Of a DNA stretch of 64,000 bases, positions 1 through 11,054 are shown piece after piece; position 1 is the first letter of the stretch, and every line of letters begins with the position of its first letter. The notes under the pieces are model-generated. The model saw nothing but the letters and a program-made list of their open reading frames with translations. It did no database searches and was not told where the DNA came from. The stretch comes from Cranoglanis bouderius (Eukaryota; Chordata; Actinopteri; Siluriformes; Cranoglanididae). The position numbers and the translations under genes were made by a program. The stretch is taken from positions 23,630,755 through 23,694,754 of the forward strand of contig CM042539.1 in NCBI GenBank assembly GCA_023630585.1. Reading direction: 5' to 3'.

Positions 1-298
1 TCCTTGGATACTAAAACCCCTAAGTTTGTCCAGATCTTTGCGGAGTATTGAGTTAGATCGAACGAAAATGATATTGAACTGAATTGTATTAGAATGAAGT
101 AGATTGTAAACCTTGCGATTTCTCTTCCTTGTGATTTCTCTTCCTGGATTCTTGCCCGGTAAACCTTGCGATTGCTCTTTATTTATTATGTTGATGTTTT
201 CACTTTTGAATGTGCCTGGTGTTTTTTCGTTTCTAATAAACTGACCACTTTCCCCTGCGAGTGCATCCTACCTGACTCTTCACCCAAGTAACGTAACA
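1..298 (+). mobile_element. Partial LTR (3' portion) of an LTR retrotransposon, cut by the window edge
   Basis: The stretch shares ordered blocks with the solo LTR at 38,840-39,480: a GCGGAGTATTGA block near its start, an AATAAA polyadenylation signal near 235, then an ACTTTCCCC...GCATCC block, ending in CGTAACA at 298. The - strand LTR at 11,055-11,827 has the same blocks. The 5' end is outside the window. No primer-binding site is visible after 298, so this is either a 3' or a solo LTR. Confidence 0.7.
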
Positions 299-420
299 AT
301 AACCAGGAATATGCAAAACGTCTTCTGTGTAACAAGTTTGTATGTACCAATATTACGTGTTCAAATTAACAGTAAGATTACTGTAATTATGGCACCATAT
401 CTGGCACCATAGATGACTGC

Positions 421-1080
421 TCAGACACTACAACTGTCAACATGCTTGACTGTAGGCAAGACACACTTGTCTTTGTACTCCTCACCTGGTTGCCGCCACA
501 CACGCTTGACACCATCTGAACCAAATAAGTTTATCTTGGTCTCCTCAGACCACAAGACATGGTTCCAGTAATCCATGTCCTTAGTCTGCTTGTCTTCAGC
601 AAACTGTTTGCGGGCTTTCTTGTGCATCATCTTTGGAAGAGGCTTCCTTCTGGGACGACAGCCATGCAGACCAATTTGATGCAGTGTGTGGCGTATGGTC
701 TGAGCACTGACAGGCTGACCCCACACCCCTTCAACCTCTGCAGCAATGCTGGCAGCACTCATACGTCTATTCTGCAAAGCCAACCTCTGGATATGATGCT
801 GAGCATGTTCACTCAACTTCTTTGGTCGAACATGGTGAGGCCTGTTCTGAGTGGAACCTGTCCTGTTAAACTGCTGTATGGTCTTGGCCACCGTGCTGCA
901 GCTCAGTTTCAGGGTGTTGGCAATCTTCTTATAGCCTAGGCCATCTTTATGTAGAGCAAAAATTCTTTTTTTCAGATCCTCAGAGAGTTCTTTGCCATGA
1001 GGTGCCATGTTGAACTTCCAGTGACCAGTATGAGAGAGTGCGAGAGTGATAACACCAGACTTAACACACCTGCTCCCCAT
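421..1080 (-). pseudogene. Tc1-family transposase, C-terminally truncated
   Basis: The family-like start is the internal Met of MAPHGKELSEDLKKRI near 1,008; the upstream Met at 1,080 lies in the former untranslated leader. Two helix-turn-helix DNA-binding regions follow (GYKKIANTLKLS; a second around MSAASIAAEVEG), then the start of the DDE domain at VLWSEETKINLFG. In related elements the first catalytic Asp sits in a SDET motif; here it reads SEET, so that residue is Glu. The frame ends soon after TVKH, before the second Asp and the final acidic residue. Tc1 transposases are usually about 340 residues. This copy is dead by both truncation and active-site change. Confidence 0.88.
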
Positions 1081-1382
1081 TCACACCTGAGACCTTGTAA
1101 CACTAACAAGTCACATGACACCGGGGAGGGAAAATGGCTAATTGGGCCCAACTTGGACATTTTCACTTAGGGGTGTACTCACTTTTGTTGCCAGCAGTTT
1201 AGACATTAATTGCTGTGTGTTGAGTTATTTTGAGGGGACAGCAAATTTACACTGTTATACAAGCTGTACACTCACTACTTTACATTGTAGCAAAGTGTCA
1301 TTTCTTCAGTGTTGTCCCATGAAAAGATATAATAAAATATTTACAAAAATGTGAGGGGTGTACTCACTTTTGTGAGATACTG
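430..1382 (-). mobile_element. Truncated Tc1-like DNA transposon
   Basis: The 5' inverted repeat survives at about 1,168-1,382. It contains two direct copies of a GGGGTGTACTCACTTTTGT motif (about 1,168 and 1,354), the IR/DR layout of fish Tc1 elements. The outer end abuts TA. Transposase reads on - from about 1,005. The other end is missing: homology stops near 430, within the catalytic domain, and no second terminal repeat follows, so the copy is deleted and cannot transpose. Confidence 0.9.
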
Positions 1383-2411
1383 TATATTTGTTGTATTGCA
1401 CAGCAATACAGAAACTGTATAGAGAAACTGAGCCTCACAACAAGCCTTGTGAGCCTTTTCTGTTTTTGTTTACATTCTGTTGCTTTACCTACCCAACCCC
1501 TGTAGTGATGTTTATTGTCTTCACACTCAGCATGGGTGTTGAATTAAGCTAAACTAACTGGAGTGAACAGTCTAGGCCACAATGACATAACAAGACTCCT
1601 GGAAATCATCTGCCAAAATACGTACCGTTCGTTTGGAACCAGTCTCTCTCCAGAAGAAATAAAGTTTATCTCAAAGCAGTCCTACACTACTTTCCTTACT
1701 TCGCTATTGTTTCCTTTTGCCTGTAAGCTCTGTAAATGTTCACTATTATCATTATCAAGATCACAAGAATGTTATCTATAATGCAGAGTACAAAGGACGC
1801 TTAAAAAGAGCTTTAAAAAGGTGGGGAGAACTATGAAGAGCACACGTGATAAAATGTTACACTTTGCCTGACCTTATAGGCATTTTCACTAAAGTCTTAT
1901 ATAAAAAACAAACAAACAAATAAGTAAGTAAATAAATAAATAAATAAAAAACCATTGTGAAAATGTCTTGAGCATAGTCAAATACAAATTTTTGGTTTGT
2001 GTGAGTTTATTTCCACAATATCCAATTTAATTTCATCAACAAGGGGAAACTCCATCGACACCATCTAGCTTGGTCAAAGGGCAAAAAGGCAGCAAGACTG
2101 CTTTTTTTAAAATCAAAATTATACTGTAGTTATGATTTGCTTAAACTTTTTAAAGCAATTAGATATTTTCTTGTGTTATTTCATTGTGTTATTGCCTTCA
2201 TTATTATTCTAAAATGTAGAAAATATTAAAATAAATAAATAAAAATACAGAAATCAGTGAAAATTTTGGAAATAGTTTCAGTTTATTTTCAGTTTTGTGA
2301 AATGGGCTGTATAACAGTTCTTATGGAGAGTATAAGTATAGTGGAAATTTTTAATGTATTTAATGGAATATTTTTTTTTTAATAATTTGATTGTCACTAG
2401 TTTTCTCTGCT
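1383..2411. other. AT-rich intergenic DNA, no gene seen
   Basis: There is no supported exon on either strand. Low-complexity A-rich runs (AAAC/AAAT) lie at about 1,908-1,950. The only long reading frame (1,563-1,781 +) has no recognisable domain. Confidence 0.6.
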
Positions 2412-2811
2412 CATTTTTTGATATGTGATGATATATTTGATATAAATTATATCACAAAATGGTATAACAAAATGATAGATTTGTTATTAACTGTTTGAAA
2501 TATCTTGGCCAAGACACCATAAATTTTTTAATTTTTTTTTTTTTTGCTACATGGAATTGTAGATAACTGGGTGTTTCTTGTTTTTGTCTTTTAAATCAAT
2601 TCTTGACTCCATAAGTATGGAACTCATTGCTTATTTATGCACTTACGCAAGTTAGACTGTTCAGGTTAGGCAAGTTAGCTTATTTTAAACAGGGAAGATG
2701 AGCATGTTGAAGGAAACAAGGTTTGCTCTTTTTTTCCATTGTGATTCATCCTGCAAGCAGCAGAGGTCTCTAAATCACAAACTACTTGTAATCCCTGTTT
2801 ATAAATTACAT
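2412..2811. repeat. Block repeated at 10,024-10,430
   Basis: The sequence beginning CATTTTTTGATATGTGATGA recurs almost base for base at 10,024. It is followed in both places by the same MITE. Small indels separate the two copies. It is part of the segmental duplications of the first 22 kb. Confidence 0.85.
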
Positions 2812-3296
2812 ACAGTACTGTGAAAAAGTTTTAGGCACATGCAAAGAAATGCTGTAGAGCAAAGATGCCTTCAAAATAATGAAAATAAATGTTCCTACAT
2901 AAAAATAAACAAATAAATAAAAATTCCGTAAAGAGCAGTACACAGTAGCAAATGAAACAAAGTCAATATTTGGTGTGAAAAAAAAAAAAAAAAGTTCCAG
3001 CCACAGTTCTTCTGGAGACTTTGACTTTCGCACTTGCTTCTTATATTTGCAGCAAAACCCAGCAGCCTTCATTGTGTTTTTTGTCTGAAAAGTGTTTCTT
3101 ACATAATATGCTGCTTTCTTTAATGACATACAAACATTTTTCTGTAATATTTAATTTTGTTCTAGAAAACTAATGTTTGGGAATCTAAAATGTTTTTGTA
3201 CTCACTTGATAATGTAGAAGTCATAAAATAAAAAAATCTCTAACAAAGTTTGTACTAAAAAAAATAGGGTGCCTAAAACATTTGCACAGTACTGTA
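2812..3296. repeat. MITE, Tc1/mariner-type, copy 1 of 4
   Basis: It is bounded by inverted ends ACAGTACTGTG...GTTTTAGGCAC and GTGCCTAAAAC...CACAGTACTGT next to TA, about 485 bp. It has no transposase. Copies occur at 10,431-10,933, 18,892-19,437 and 25,975-26,503. Reading frames inside it are by-products of the repeat. Confidence 0.85.
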
Positions 3297-4480
3297 TATA
3301 CTTCCATAATAGGAAAGAATGGGAAAGAAACTGTTAGGGGGCAATATACGGAGCCCCTGAAGTGACCTGTGAAAAAAAAAATCACAGAGACTTTCTCGTG
3401 CGCATGCAAAAGTCTCTCTAATTTTTATTTTTTTGCACAGGTCACTTCAGGTCACTTCACTCACTCCTATGACTGAGAACATTTTTGAAGAAAAAAAAAA
3501 AATCTCAGAAGTGTTTTGTGACTATTTTGTGTATTAGAGTGGGCTGAGTTGCGTCTTATGCCTTATGCCTATTACTAATGACCTGATTAGCTATCAGCTA
3601 ATACAGTAAGGGGAAATACAGTAAGTCTTTCAGACACATTTGTTTATGGTATTTAACATACTTAAGTACATAAATCTACTTGAAATTTTCACACATAATG
3701 TTTTTTGATTGTGCAGTTATGGAATATGAATAAAAAAGCATGCATTCATAAGCATAAAAAAATAAATTAAATATTAATTACCAACATTAGTACTTTGGTG
3801 CAAAAGAATTATTCATGCAAGAAAATCAAGTGAAAAATAAAACCACATTCCTTGCATGTGATAAAGTGTCACGTGAAAATAAATTAATTGTGGCAAAGTC
3901 ACATGTTAAAAATAGAACCAGTAATGATCCTATTTTTGCTTTGTAATAATCTCATAGTAATTTGATTCTGAAAAATATTAAATATAAATTTGCCTATATT
4001 TGAGATATCAGTTAAGATATACTAAATGTGATGAATCATTTGATAAATCATTACTAAATTATTGTATTTTGTTGCCATGTAATTTATACAATTTCAAGCA
4101 TTTATTTTTTAGAATGAAGAAAAATTGTCTTGGAATAAGATAATTCCAAGCTTGAAATTAGTAAAACTATCCTAACATAAACTTAATAATATTACAAATT
4201 TCTTGTATAATAATAACATAATAAGAAATGTTAGATGCTTACATTCAAGATATATTCACTTTTGCAGTGTATACCAACCAAGTTACAAACAGAGCGGTGC
4301 ATGAAAGGCCCAGAAATACAAACGCCTTGCTCACATAAAAGCTATGCTCCAGTAATCCTGTCAGATATAGATGACTAACAGCTCTGGAAGTCATCCTAAA
4401 TTCATAGAAACTGTAGTTATATTTGCAAACATGATTTACCAGAACAGGTTCAGTGTACCTTGGCAGAAATTATACAGTTC
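3297..4480. repeat. Duplicated block, left flank of the DIRS insertion
   Basis: This 1.2 kb block matches 19,438-20,615 with very few differences up to the DIRS junction. Its last 160 bases (from CTTGCTCACATAAAAGC, near 4,328) occur a third time at about 21,168-21,314. It includes an AT-rich MITE-like stretch ending CACTTTTGCAGTGT near 4,272. No gene is visible. Confidence 0.85.
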
Positions 4481-4530
4481 GTCTCGGGTTACTTGACTGT
4501 AACCCTGTTCCCTGAAAAAGCAGGAACGAG

Positions 4531-4710
4531 ATGCTATGCATCAAACCTTAATGGGAACATTCTTTGTTCGACCGGTTGCGAAGTATGTGTATCAAACACG
4601 CCAAAAATTTGGCCTAAATAACCTCAGTGAATTACGTCATTGATAACGTGCAGCTGCAGGTTATAAATAGACGTGAAACAGGCATACCTCCAGGTTACAC
4701 TTTGTCTGAG
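4531..4710. repeat. DIRS left inverted terminal repeat
   Basis: It is the reverse complement of about 9,539-9,722 over some 180 bp with scattered mismatches. It carries a TATA-like TTATAAATAG at 4,661-4,670 reading on +. Confidence 0.9.
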
Positions 4711-4744
4711 AGACGCCAGACACGTCTGCAGTGCGGCATTGAGG

Positions 4745-4853
4745 CGCAACATCTTGTTCCCGCTTTTTCAGGGAACAGGGTTACAGTCAAGTAAGCCGAG
4801 ACGTTCCCTATCAAAAGTTACTCTTGATGCTGCGCATCAAACACTAATGGGAA
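4745..4853. repeat. DIRS internal complementary region (ICR)
   Basis: Positions 4,745-4,802 are the reverse complement of the left terminus. Positions 4,803-4,853 are the reverse complement of the right terminus. In the DIRS replication model this region splints the two ends into a circle that the tyrosine recombinase integrates. There are a few substitutions relative to the ends. Confidence 0.92.
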
Positions 4854-4935
4854 TGAGAATACCAAAGCCGCCGCACTGGAAGTGTCTGAGCCCCCAAGGT
4901 TGTGTAGTGTGTGCGCACAAACATTGAAGAAGGTC

Positions 4936-5947
4936 TCAGACATGCCTAAGGGATGTTGACTCAAGGACATGCGAGCCCGGAGTAGCATGGACATCCAAGC
5001 TATAGAATCTGACAAATGTGTGCGGAGAGGACCAACCTGCCACATCACACACTTGCTGTGGGGGGACACCTTTTGCCAAAGCCATAGAAGATGCAACCCC
5101 CCTGGTTGAATGAGCCCTAACTCCTAGTGGCAAAGCTTGACCACGTGCCTCGTAGGCTAGGGCAATGGCATCCCTCACCCAAAGAGACACCGTTTGTTTA
5201 GTGGCAGCCGCCCCCCGATTGCGGCCTCCATAGTATATGAAGAGCTGCTCCGACTTACGCCACTGGCTGGTGCGGTGGACGTAAATCTGAAGAGCACGTA
5301 CTGGACACAGTAAGTGAAGTCTTTCCTGCTCCATAGTCGTGAAAGGCGGAGGACAGAAGGCTTCAAGAACGACCGGATGCATGGTCGGGAATGGAACTTT
5401 CGGGAGGTAATTAGGGTGAGGATGCAAGATAGCTTTGACCAGCCCAGGGGCAAAGTCTAGGCAGGACCGTACAACTGACAGAGCCTGCAAATCCCCAATT
5501 CTCTTCAGAGAAGTAATAGCCATTAGAAAAACCATCTTTAGGGTTAGAAACTTGACAGGTGCTGACTCTAGTGGTTCGAAAGGGGTGCCGACCAGACCCT
5601 CGAGCACTTTAGCTAAATCCCACAAAGGGACTGTAGCTCTCATGGACGGTCTCAACCGCTTGGCTCCACGAATGAAGTGAGTGACTAGAGGGTGCTTTCC
5701 CACAGAAACCCCCTCAATCAGAGCATGGCAAGCCAAAATGGTGGCCACATAGTCTCTGAGAGTACCAGGACATGTGCCTGAGGATAATTTCCCTTGCAGG
5801 AACTCCAGCACTGAAACCACTTGGCAGTGAACTGGGTCTACATGGTGCGCCATACACCAATTTTCAAAAATGTGCCATTTGAAGGCATAATTTCTTCTAG
5901 TGGAGGGGGCCCTGGCACTTAGAATGGTCTCTATTATGTCAGCAGGG
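4936..5947 (-). CDS. DIRS tyrosine recombinase (open frame)
   Basis: This is the integrase of the DIRS element, a lambda-integrase-fold tyrosine recombinase that would join the circular DNA copy to the target. The catalytic set is present: Arg in LKRIGDL, HSTRG (His-x-x-Arg), Trp in AGWSS, and the nucleophile Tyr in VRFYSLD. The first Met of the frame is at 5,853, but the frame stays open upstream to about 5,947. That extension encodes a core-binding motif (STRRNYAFKWHIFENW), so the natural protein starts further upstream or is made as part of a longer pol product. It lies just 3' of RNase H and just before the ICR. I see no stop or frameshift in it. Confidence 0.9.
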
Positions 5948-5960
5948 AACCCAGCATCCC

Positions 5961-6818
5961 TTAGCTGGTCCCCCTCAGGGACCAGATGTGAAGGTTCCAG
6001 AGCTCAGGCCGGGGATGAAATATTGTCCGCTGTGCCTGAGATAGGAGATCTCTTCTGACTGGAATCGCCCACGGCGAGCCGTCGAGGAGAGATATTAGAT
6101 CCAAGAACCATACTCTGGCCAGCCAACGGGGCGCTATCAGTAAGAGGCGAAACCCCTGTTGACAGACCTTGGCCAGGACTCCTGGGAGCAGAGTGATCGG
6201 GGGAAATGCGTAAAGACTCCGTCTGGGCCATGTGTGAGCCATGGCATCCAGACCCACGGGAGCTGGAGGAGTCAGAGAGAAGTAGAGGGGACATTGTGCC
6301 ATCTCCTGTGAAGCAAAGAGGTCCACCTCTGCTTCGTAAAATCTTCCCCAGATTTGACTGACCACTTCGGGGTGGAGTTTCCATTCCCCGAGTGTCACAG
6401 CCTGTCTGCACAGCAAGTCCACTCCCACATTCATATACCCGGGGATGTAAATCGCCCTGAGGGACAGGAACTTGTCCTGTGCCCACAGCAGGACCTGCTG
6501 TGCTAGCCTGTTCAGGCGGTGCGAACGCAGTCCGCCCTGGTGATTTATGTAAGAGACTACTGCCGTATTGTCCACCCGCACAAGGACATGGTAGCCTCTT
6601 AACTGCTGGAAGAAGTATTTCAGGGCCCGAAATAGAGCCATCATTTCAAGGCAATTGATGTGCCAGTCGAGAAGATGACCTCCCCAGTTCCCTTGGGCTG
6701 GACAGCCATCCAAGACCGCACCACAACCCGTGAGGGAAGCGTCTGTCGTTAGCATCTTGCGATGACAACACGGACCTAGAGTGGGACCCAAAGTCAAAAA
6801 CCGGAGTCTGAACCACAT
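5961..6818 (-). pseudogene. DIRS RNase H and following conserved domain
   Basis: The frame encodes an RNase H fold: TDASLTGCGAVLDG (first Asp), a central Glu in INCLEMMALFRAL, and VRVDNTAVVSYINHQGG (third acidic residue). DLLCRQ follows where relatives usually have a DLLSRQ-like site. The downstream part (VDLFASQE..., DAMAHTWP, YAFPP) is the conserved segment usually found between RNase H and recombinase in DIRS/Ngaro elements. The frame is separated from the reverse transcriptase (stop near 7,063) by a frame change in 6,820-7,060, so the polyprotein is broken. Confidence 0.85.
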
Positions 6819-7062
6819 AGAAAGGGTACGAAGCCCCTGGTGCGTGACCTATATTTGCCTCTGGGGATTGGCCCTTGGGTGAAATCCCCTGGCTCTGAGC
6901 CACAACTGAAACGATCTCATGTGCAGGAGACCCAAGGGTATCACCGTGGATGCAGCTGCCATGAGACGTAAAAGCTTCTGAAAGAAGTAAACAGTAATTC
7001 TCTGGCCTAGCTTGATATTCTTTTAGGGCATTTACAATGGATTCGATGCGCGCAGGAGAGAG

Positions 7063-8000
7063 CTATGCCTGCATCATGATCGAATTCCATACAACCCCCA
7101 AATACGTTGTCCTCTGAGCAGGAGAGAGAACTCTTTTCTTGGCGTTGAATCTCAACCCCAAAGATTCGAGATGAGCTAGGACAACATCCCGATGTCGAAG
7201 CGCCAGCTCTTGAGACTGAGCCAGAATCAGCCAGTCATCTATGTAATTTAAAATGCGGATGCCCTGGAGTTGCAGAGGAGCCAGTGCTGCATCCATGCAT
7301 TTCGTGTAAGTGCGAGGTGACAGAGCTAGGCCGAATGGAAGAGCCCGATACTGGTAAGCTTTGCCCCCGAAAGCGAACCTCAGGAACTTCGTGTATGTGC
7401 GAGGTGACAGAACTAGGCCGAATGGAAGAACCTGATACTGGTAAGCTTCGCCCCCGAAAGTGAACCTCAGGAACTTCCTGTGTTGTGGCAAGATTTCTAT
7501 ATGAAAATATATGTCCTTGAGATCGATTGTGATGAACCAGTCCCCTGGCTGGATCTGAGACACAATCATCTTGATCGTCAATATCTTGAAATTGTATGTT
7601 CTGAGGTAGCGGTTCAACCCGCGAAGATCTAAAATTGGACGCAACCCCCCATCTTTCTTGGGAACCAAAAAATACCGGCTGTAATATCCTGACTCTCTGT
7701 CTGGTAGGGGAACACATTCTATGGCCCCTTTGTCCAGCAGAGCTTGCAATTCCTGTGTCAAAAAATGGGCTCGTTCCGGTTTCATGGAAGTGGAGACCAT
7801 GCCGTTGAAATGCGGAGACCGATATGCAAACTGAATCCTGTAGCCTTTCTCTACAGTATATTTCTACCCATGGAGAGATACTTGGCAGTAGCTTCCACGC
7901 TGCCAGTTTCTCTGAGAGGGGCACTAGTTTTGACACTTCGCTTATATGGGGAGGTGTTAGGTGTCTGGTGTCCTGAAGCATGTCAGGAGGCAACCGAACA
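7063..8000 (-). pseudogene. DIRS reverse transcriptase, frameshifted and with an internal tandem duplication
   Basis: The main frame (7,063-7,800) has the fingers motif FLVPKKDGGLRPILDLRGLN, the first catalytic Asp in ITIDLKDIYFHI, the LPFGL/LSPRTYTK motif and the YIDDW catalytic box, so polymerase motifs are recognisable. The N-terminal part (near LVPLSEKLAAWKLLP, about 7,900-8,050) lies in another frame. A 29-residue (87 bp) segment containing LPFGL...SPRTYTK occurs twice in tandem, at about 7,301-7,387 and 7,388-7,474, inserted in frame between the first Asp and the YIDD box. That insertion and the frameshifts make activity unlikely. Confidence 0.88.
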
Positions 8001-8219
8001 CCTAACGTTTGGCTGGAGGCCACTGTTCCCCGAAACACCAGTGGTGGAGAATATTGTACAGCAACCTCCTGAGGGTGCCAGGAAGGAGTGTCTACTTCCC
8101 GTTGGAACTTCTCGCGCTCCTCCCTGGAGCGGTACACCCCCACGGTCCCGAGGACTTGACCCTCAGGACTTCTTCCCGGACGAAATGATTGTCCTCAGGT
8201 CTGGCCTCTTACTGGGCTG

Positions 8220-9480
8220 CTGAGATTGGCGAGCCGCTCCCCAGTCCCTACGAGGGGGCAAATGGCTCACCACACTCTGCTTCTGCGACTCTCGCTGCAG
8301 AGAGACCGGATTGGGTCAGGGCTGGGTGGCCGACAGCCCTGGCGTCTGAGCACGGCGGGGAAGAAACTTATCAAAAGCCTCTGCGTGTCTCTTGGCCTCC
8401 CTGAACCTAGTGACGACAGTGTTCATGGTGTCGCCAAAAAGGCCAGAAGGCGATATGGGGGCATCAAGGAGGAAAGCTTTGTCCCTATCCTTGATGCCCG
8501 TGAGGTTGAGCCATAGGTGTCTCTCCGTGGCAACTAAAGCAGCCATAGAATGGCCCATGGCATGGGCTGTCTCCTTGGTTGCCCGAAGAGACAGATCCGT
8601 GGCTCAGCGCAGCTCTAAAAACGTCTCCTCACTAATATTCCCGCCCGTGCTCAGGTCTTTCAGCAGGTCAGCCTGGTATGCCTGCAAAACCGCCATGGTG
8701 TGCAGGGCAGCCCCAGCCTGACCCGCTGCCTGAAAGGCCTTCCCCACCAGAGATGATGTTACTCTGCAAGGCTTGGTGGGGAGGGTTGGCTTCTTCTCTC
8801 TTTGACCTGAGGCATCGTCACATATCCATGCGCCTTAGCACCCACGATAGTCGAATAAAATGAAGTCGTGGGTACAAAGATACGTGAGGAGTAAGGCCTA
8901 CTCCACGAACGAGACAACTCCTCATGGAGATCTGGGAAAAAGGGGAGAGATCGATGTTGGAATCTCTCCCCTTGGCCACCCGACAGAAATCTGTCATCCA
9001 ATTTTGAGTGCCTGGGGTTCTCTTGCTCCTGTGGCCAGTCTAACTTAAGCCTGGCCACTGCATTAGTCACTACCTCGAGTAGCTCCACAAACGCCTTATC
9101 ATTGTACGAGGAGCATTCAGAGGCGGCGCTCTCGGTCTCCATATTGCCGGAGGCAAGAGAAGCCGCGCCCTCATCTCGCTCTGAAGAAACGCCAGCACTC
9201 GCTTCAGCAGCGGAGGTGGGGGCTTCGCGATCTGGGGAAAGCGCGCGAGAGAGGGGAAGCTCTCTCTCAGCCAGCTCGACACGTGAGCCCCATGATCTTA
9301 ATGAGGACGCCGAGCTTCAGAAGAAAGCGAGCCTCGAGCGAAGCACTCTGAGCGGAAATAGCTCGCAGTGCGTGCACTCAGCATCCTCAAGAGCAGCGAT
9401 AGCATGCTCTTCCCCAAGGCACTCTAAACAAAAATCGTGCGGATCATCATCCGGAATAACTATCCGGAATAAATCGCCTG
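8220..9480 (-). pseudogene. DIRS gag-like region, frameshifted
   Basis: Fragments in several - frames read as DIRS-type gag. Positions 8,316-8,558 include GHSMAALVATERHLWLNLTG and FGDTMNTVVTRFREAKRHAE. Positions 8,759-9,142 include FVELLEVVTNAVARLKLDWP. The function in relatives is nucleocapsid packaging. It lies first in the element behind the right terminal repeat, which has a TATA-like box. No single frame runs through, so it is annotated as broken. Confidence 0.75.
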
Positions 9481-9538
9481 ACTGAGGCACAAGCCATGAT
9501 ATAATTTACCACTTACCAACACACACACACAAAGCGGT

Positions 9539-9722
9539 CTCAAAGACAAAGAAACCTGGAGGTATGCCTGTTTCACGTCTATTTATAACCTGCAGGTGCA
9601 CGTTATCAATGACGTAACTCACCGAGATTATTTAGGCCAAATTCTTGGTGTGTTTGACAGACATACTTGGCAACCGGTCGAACAAAGAATGTTCCCATTA
9701 GTGTTTGATGTGCAGTATCGAG
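9539..9722. repeat. DIRS right inverted terminal repeat with promoter-like TATA
   Basis: It pairs with 4,531-4,710. A TATA-like TTATAAAT reads on - at about 9,581-9,589, correctly placed to start the gag-pol transcript. Confidence 0.85.
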
Positions 9723-9742
9723 AGTAGCTTTTGATAGGGAAC

Positions 9743-10023
9743 ACTGGAACTGTACTGGAGAAATGAACACCATTCTTCCAAAAGATTTTGATGATGATGG
9801 ACAGTGCTAAACAGTCTAAAACATCGCACCAACATCATCTACAGGGTTGAGATCTGTTGACTGTCAAGGCCATAGCATATAATTTACATCAGAGGTCACC
9901 AACCCTGTTCCTGGAGATCTACCTTCCTGCAAGTTTCATCTCCAACCAAAATATAACATACCTGTTTTAGTTGATCATGAACTTCTTAAGGCAATGATTA
10001 GATGGTCAAGTGGGCACGATTAT
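9743..10023. repeat. Right flank of the DIRS insertion; also at 21,315-21,600
   Basis: ACTGGAACTGTACT... recurs at 21,315 with few changes. From about 9,893 it contains half of a palindromic MITE (CCAACCCTGTTCCTGGAGAT...). The complete MITE with its inverted second arm is at about 21,469-21,645. Here it breaks at about 10,023, where the block copied from 2,412 begins. Confidence 0.85.
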
Positions 10024-10430
10024 CATTTTTTGATATGTGATGATATTTGATATAAATTATATCACAAAATGATATAACAAAATGATAGATTTGTTATTAA
10101 CTGTTTGAAATATCTTGGCCAAGACACCATTCATTTTTTTTATTTTTTATTTTTTGCTACATGGAATTGTAGATAACTGGGTGTTATTTGTTTTTTGTCT
10201 TTTAAATCAATTCTTGATTCCATAAGTATGGAACTCATTGCTTACTTGTGCACTTACACAAGTTAGACTGTTCAGGTTAGGCAAGTTAGCTTATTTTAAA
10301 CAGGGAAGATGAGCATGTTGAAGGAAAAAAAGTTTGCTCTTTTTTCCATTGTGATTCATCCTGCAAGCAGCAGAGGTCTCTAAATGACAAACTGCTTGTA
10401 ATCCTTGTTTATATATACATACAGTACTGT

Positions 10431-10933
10431 GAAAAAGTTTTAGGCACATGCAAAGAAATGCTGTAGAGCAAAGATGCCTTCAAAATAATGAAATTAAATG
10501 TTCCTACATAAAAAATAAAAAAAAATTCCGTAAAGAGCAGTACACAGTAGCAAATGAAACAAAGTCAATATTTGGTGTGAAAAAAAAGTAGTCTATATAG
10601 TGAGCTTGTAAGTTTTATTGAGCATCTTGCAGAACCAGCCACAGTTCTTCTGGAGACTTTGACTTTTGCACTTGCTTCTTATTTTTGCAGCAAAACCCAG
10701 CAGCCTTCATTGTGTTTTTGTCTGAAAAGTGTCTCTTACGTAATATGCTGCTTTCTTTAATGACATACAAACATTTTCCTGTAACATTTAACGTTTTGGA
10801 ATCTAAAATGTTTTTTCTACTGACTTGATAATGTAGAAGTCATAAAATAAAAAAATCTATAACAAAGTTTGAACTAAAAAAAATAGGGTGCCTAATTTAT
10901 TTTTATTTTTATTTTTTTTTGCATAGTACTGTG
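10431..10933. repeat. MITE, Tc1/mariner-type, copy 2 of 4
   Basis: It has the same inverted ends and interior as 2,812-3,296, with a degraded right end (GCATAGTACTGTG). Confidence 0.8.
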
Positions 10934-11054
10934 TGTAAAGGTATTGGAACTGTAAATAAAAAGTTTCTTTTACAAGTATTTTGTAAAATAATATCTAATT
11001 GACAGTGCATTTAATCATGCTATACCCTGAATTCAAATAAATGTGTAATCATAG

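Larger units (their letters stand above)
4481..9742 (-). mobile_element. DIRS-type tyrosine-recombinase retrotransposon, full length but decayed
   Basis: On - the order is gag-like, reverse transcriptase, RNase H, tyrosine recombinase, internal complementary region, as in DIRS elements. Termini are inverted repeats (4,531-4,710 and 9,539-9,722). The internal complementary region at about 4,745-4,853 is the reverse complement of the left end joined directly to that of the right end, with the join at 4,802/4,803. This fixes the ends at 4,481 (GTCTCGGG) and 9,742 (...TAGGGAAC). The uninterrupted target is at 21,314/21,315 (CAGTTC|ACTGGA), with no target-site duplication, as expected for recombinase-mediated insertion. 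Frameshifts in gag and pol make the copy non-autonomous; the recombinase frame is open. Confidence 0.95.

Noticed and set aside
2806..3409. Reading frames in the MITE and duplicated block (and equivalents at 18,796-19,584 and 26,182-26,418)
   Set aside because: The same frames recur wherever the MITE recurs and have no domain. They are transposon non-coding sequence.
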